From: Prevotellaceae bacterium
Lineage (GTDB): Bacteria > Bacteroidota > Bacteroidia > Bacteroidales > UBA932
Direction: 5' to 3'
DNA length: 9,448 nucleotides
Assembly: GCA_031268055.1 (NCBI GenBank)
Contig: JAIRXY010000260.1
Location: 1 to 9,448, forward strand
Below are positions 8,701 through 9,448 of the stretch, piece after piece (the stretch's first letter is position 1; each line of letters starts with the position of its first letter). The notes under the pieces were generated by a model. It saw only the letters and a list, made by a program, of their open reading frames with translations, was not told the origin of the DNA and made no database searches. The position numbers were made by a program, and so were the translations under genes.

Positions 8701-8781
8701 GTGCACCAAAAGAAAGAAGCAAACGGCCATGCAAAAAATACCGTGTTTGAAAGAGAGAATCCGGGCAATTTTTCTTCTCAT
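5701..8781 (-). CDS. SusC/RagA-like TonB-dependent outer-membrane transporter
   Basis: The 1026-residue protein is the usual length for SusC. Residues 1-32 are a Sec signal peptide ending in SAQA. Residues 35-107 form a carboxypeptidase-regulatory-like beta-sandwich (VEGQVTDSRSSPLPGVTVSL, then SDFNGYYAI). The TonB box EEVVVVAYG is at 113-121, and the plug domain spans about 127-238 with the SusC signatures LYVIDGM (187-193) and VLKDASATALYGARGANGV (212-230). The rest is the 22-strand type barrel, ending in aromatic Phe as needed for outer-membrane insertion. There is no N-terminal FecR-interaction (STN) domain, so control through an ECF sigma/anti-sigma pair is less likely than through a hybrid two-component or other activator. 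It is the first gene of the operon and imports oligosaccharides with its SusD partner into the periplasm using TonB energy. Confidence 0.97.
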   Translation of the reverse strand: MRRKIARILSFKHGIFCMAVCFFLLVHFSAQAEVKVEGQVTDSRSSPLPGVTVSLKGSSVGALSDFNGYYAIVTPDENATLVFSYLGFEPQEIAVGAQRVIDVTLRESAENLEEVVVVAYGTQRKKEITGAISVVDVKAIEKQLLPGVGQALQGLATGVHVTSNGNPGSNADIVVRGIGSFNSVSPLYVIDGMILESSQREFNMNDVESIQVLKDASATALYGARGANGVILITTKRGGDGATKISFNGTIGVSQIAKRYEMMNSLEFLRINRLAYENAAKEWPGEPEQGQKLINTDWQDELYKTGITKDYNLNVSGGNKNGSYMFSFDMYDEDGTVVGPYHKRLTVRSNTEAKKGIFTVGENLMVGYSDTKTLQGSPFIDLARMPPTIPVRNPDNPEEYGYGSAAYQTYGTNPIGLQETNDSRQYNLRIIGSAFVQLEPIEGLQLKSNVGIEYFDWFDKSKTVHKQLRYLSTSQYDDELDEGNGAMQSWLWENTAFYKKSVGNHHFDALVGYTAQLRERRGSSVRGYNLTQEDFWVLDRVSKEEGFAPAVGGSNEEVAMTSVIGRINYNYADRYLLQLNVRRDATSLFGESYRAGVFPGVSLGWRISGEEFMKSASWLNDMKLRLSYGKAGNQDAVPPYRFATYIAQGDRVGIYGSDPRIYTGLIQTGLANNSLRWETRETYNFGLDFTLLNHKLYGSVDYFDARLYDLLIQKAQSWMKGVDVNPWINYGKINNKGVEVQVGWRETKQAFKYDVAINVTHTSNKVLVLDGDEYYYDGIGLSSYSALGRSLGDFYVLRTDGIFQNWDEVYAHSKVIVDPITGQETTKLIQPNAQPGDIRYKDLDGDGVISTETDRDFVGSPFPKFEAGLNFSCEYKGFDLNLFFYGVYGNSIFNNTKFWLERMDETSNLPKGLNPWHGEGTSNTTPRPYMGTTDNVLTTTDRWIERGDYLRLKNIQLGYTVPAHFLKKTKTVEKLRVYVGAQNLFTLTQYSGLDPEISGGSIYAKGYDDGHYPPVRVITCGLQVSF

Positions 8782-8813
8782 TTGATTAAATTTAAATTGT
8801 TAAACTAATTTTT

Positions 8814-8840
8814 TTTTGCGCATACGTATACAGCGCAAAA
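8814..8840. promoter_or_regulatory. Perfect dyad TTTTGCGC-N11-GCGCAAAA, candidate operator upstream of susC
   Basis: Arms 8814-8821 and 8833-8840 are perfectly complementary. The 11-nt centre contains the self-palindrome ATACGTAT (8822-8829). The element lies 33 bp upstream of the SusC start, and its outer arm overlaps the candidate -7 box, so bound protein would block or position polymerase. Because the predicted start of transcription falls inside the centre, the full dyad would not be in the mRNA, which favours a DNA site over an RNA hairpin. Function is inference. Confidence 0.5.
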
Positions 8841-8843
8841 GTA
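8836..8843 (-). promoter_or_regulatory. Candidate -7 promoter box (TACTTTTG) of the susC operon
   Basis: On the minus strand this reads TACTTTTG, an exact match to the Bacteroidota -7 consensus TAnnTTTG, 55 bp before the SusC ATG. No TTTG -33 element occurs 19-20 bp upstream, which fits a promoter that needs an activator. Predicted leader length is roughly 50 nt. Confidence 0.5.
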
Positions 8844-8872
8844 AATGGTAAAAAATGATTGGAGTATACCCG

Positions 8873-8903
8873 TTTCTGTCAATTATGTGTATTTTTTTGT
8901 CAA
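8873..8903 (-). promoter_or_regulatory. Paired direct repeat TTGACA-N-AAA, 21 bp apart: candidate activator sites for susC
   Basis: On the minus strand TTGACAAAAA (8903-8894) and TTGACAGAAA (8882-8873) are in the same orientation with starts exactly 21 bp apart, two helical turns. The nearer copy lies at about -42 to -51 from the predicted start of transcription, where class II activators contact polymerase and where the -33 box is missing. AraC-type DNA-binding domains, including those of hybrid two-component regulators of PULs, often bind direct repeats with this spacing. The regulator itself is not in the window. Confidence 0.45.
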
Positions 8904-9029
8904 ATGACCCCTGTTTTTTCTACTTCTTTACAACCCGACAAAAAAGTGCATCTTTTTGGAAGAATAGTACAGCTCTCTATATTTCCATTAGGATTTTGGA
9001 GAACGCCTACGCAATGCAAGATAGAATAG
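8904..9029 (+). pseudogene. Short ORF, possible 5' fragment of an interrupted gene
   Basis: The ATG at 8904 opens a 41-codon frame starting MTPVFSTS, then LQPDKKVHLFGRIVQLS (encoded by the first 53-bp repeat copy), and ends at TAG 9027-9029. The same LQPDKKVHLFGRIVQLS recurs in the second repeat copy, where it continues in frame as TKGYVVPLLA to the window end without a stop. Because the copies are 441 bp apart, joining the first fragment to the second keeps the frame, so this may be the 5' end of a gene broken by a duplication or insertion. I do not recognise the family. The ORF may also be chance coding in AT-rich intergenic DNA. Confidence 0.25.
8927..8979 (+). repeat. 53-bp perfect direct repeat, copy 1
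   Basis: This copy is identical to 9368-9420 over all 53 bases, and the match ends abruptly on both sides (8926/9367 and 8980/9421 differ). It lies between the susC upstream sites and the plus-strand promoter. Confidence 0.95.
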
Positions 9030-9060
9030 GGAGTCGTAGTACACTTTTCTTCAAAAGTAT

Positions 9061-9091
9061 TTTGCCAACTCAAATAAAGCTTGTATCTTTA
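9061..9091 (+). promoter_or_regulatory. Plus-strand Bacteroidota-type promoter
   Basis: TTTG at 9061-9064 and TATCTTTA at 9084-9091 are separated by 19 bp, matching the TTTG-N19/20-TAnnTTTG architecture with one mismatch in the -7 box. The predicted start of transcription is near 9097, a few bases before the terminator-like hairpin. It points away from susC, into the unexplained segment between the 53-bp repeats. Confidence 0.5.
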
Positions 9092-9100
9092 CGGCAACAT

Positions 9101-9152
9101 GCTCACCCCGCTTCCCATTGGAACAGCGCGCTCAGGGTGAGCCTTTTATTTT
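9101..9152 (+). terminator. Terminator-like hairpin, possible tiny RNA directly behind a promoter
   Basis: GCTCACCC (9101-9108) pairs perfectly with GGGTGAGC (9135-9142), and CTTTTATTTTT follows, as in an intrinsic terminator read on the plus strand. Inside the loop TTCC (9112-9115) pairs with GGAA (9120-9123), extended by CGC/GCG with a two-base bulge, so the whole structure is a stacked hairpin. With the promoter just upstream the predicted transcript is only about 55 nt and almost entirely structured. It could be a small RNA, an attenuator with the 13-codon ORF starting at 9099, or a terminator of longer transcripts. Confidence 0.45.
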
Positions 9153-9367
9153 TGTTATGGCTAAAATGCTGTATTCTACCTCCCTATCCCATTAATTATA
9201 ATGCTCAAATTCAGTTGATTAAATCACTCGGAATGAAGTTGGCTGACAAAACAAATCATGCTTACTGTTGTCTTCACGGTAGTGAGTGGAAAGATTTTTG
9301 TCTGGTGAATATCACTTTTATCCTGCCCAATATCCTCCTGATTATCTGATTATCGAAAATTCAAGTT
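9153..9367. other. Unassigned AT-rich segment between the 53-bp repeats
   Basis: No convincing gene is visible. One plus-strand frame reads protein-like (INYNAQIQLIKSLGMKLADK from about 9190, then GSEWKDF). One added T in the TTTTT run after the GAT at about 9283 would carry it into GEYHFYPAQYPPDYLIIENS, which runs on into the second repeat. This could be a decayed reading frame or coincidence. I see no tRNA, no transposase motif and no terminal inverted repeats at the segment ends. Confidence 0.3.
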
Positions 9368-9420
9368 TTTACAACCCGACAAAAAAGTGCATCTTTTTGG
9401 AAGAATAGTACAGCTCTCTA
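9368..9420 (+). repeat. 53-bp perfect direct repeat, copy 2
   Basis: Identical to 8927-8979, offset 441 bp. Downstream sequence differs from that after copy 1 and reads in frame (TKGYVVPLLA) to the window end. Confidence 0.95.
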
Positions 9421-9435
9421 CCAAAGGCTATGTTG

Positions 9436-9443
9436 TACCTTTG
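9436..9443 (+). promoter_or_regulatory. -7-like box TACCTTTG at the window edge
   Basis: TACCTTTG followed by C is an exact TAnnTTTG match, so a plus-strand transcript could start just inside or beyond the window end. No TTTG lies at the right distance upstream. The match competes with reading the same bases as codons of the open frame from the second repeat copy; both cannot be confirmed here. Confidence 0.25.
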
Positions 9444-9448
9444 CTGGC

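Noticed and set aside
8855..9349. 164-codon plus-strand ORF upstream of susC
   Set aside because: It runs through the activator-site pair, the first 53-bp repeat, a promoter and a terminator-like hairpin. It has no leader or domain motif, and a Cys/Phe/Ile-rich composition typical of AT-rich noncoding DNA.
8980..9367. Insertion sequence or MITE between the 53-bp repeats
   Set aside because: The segment ends are not inverted repeats of each other, no transposase motif is visible, and 53 bp is far too long for a usual target-site duplication.

Overview
The window reads as chromosomal DNA of a Bacteroidota (Bacteroidetes) bacterium. It carries a SusC/SusD outer-membrane pair, lipoprotein glycoside hydrolases, a type IX secretion (T9SS) C-terminal sorting domain, A-rich leaders without strong Shine-Dalgarno sites, and promoter-like TAnnTTTG boxes. 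The T9SS cargo indicates a lineage that encodes that secretion system; genus and species cannot be read from this window.

Positions 1-8781 hold one co-directional minus-strand polysaccharide utilization locus (PUL). In order of transcription it encodes: a SusC-like TonB-dependent transporter (8781-5701); a SusD-like glycan-binding lipoprotein (5678-4137, 22 nt after susC); a GH43 lipoprotein of the endo-1,5-alpha-L-arabinanase type (4103-2997); a secreted seven-motif FG-GAP/VCBS propeller with an Fn3-like domain, a 5 x 7-residue acidic linker and a T9SS sorting domain (2920-935); and the N-terminal 266 residues of a second GH43 lipoprotein (798-1, cut by the window edge). The likely target is arabinan or an arabinose/xylose-decorated plant glycan. 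The surface arabinanase would cut the backbone, SusD and possibly the propeller protein would hold the chains, SusCD would import oligosaccharides, and the second GH43 would trim them. Substrate is inferred from family resemblance. The genes are close enough to form an operon. The 136-nt spacer before the last gene carries a 22-bp hairpin.

Positions 8782-9448 are AT-rich and hold no convincing complete gene. Next to susC are a candidate -7 box, a TTTTGCGC/GCGCAAAA dyad overlapping it, and a pair of TTGACA-N-AAA sites exactly 21 bp apart where a class II activator would bind. Farther out, two identical 53-bp direct repeats lie 441 bp apart (147 codons). Between them are a good plus-strand Bacteroidota promoter and, just downstream, a terminator-like hairpin. 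Removing one 441-bp unit in silico fuses a short ORF to the sequence at the window edge in one open frame. This suggests an interrupted gene, a segmental duplication, or an att-like mobile segment, and it is the least explained part of the window.
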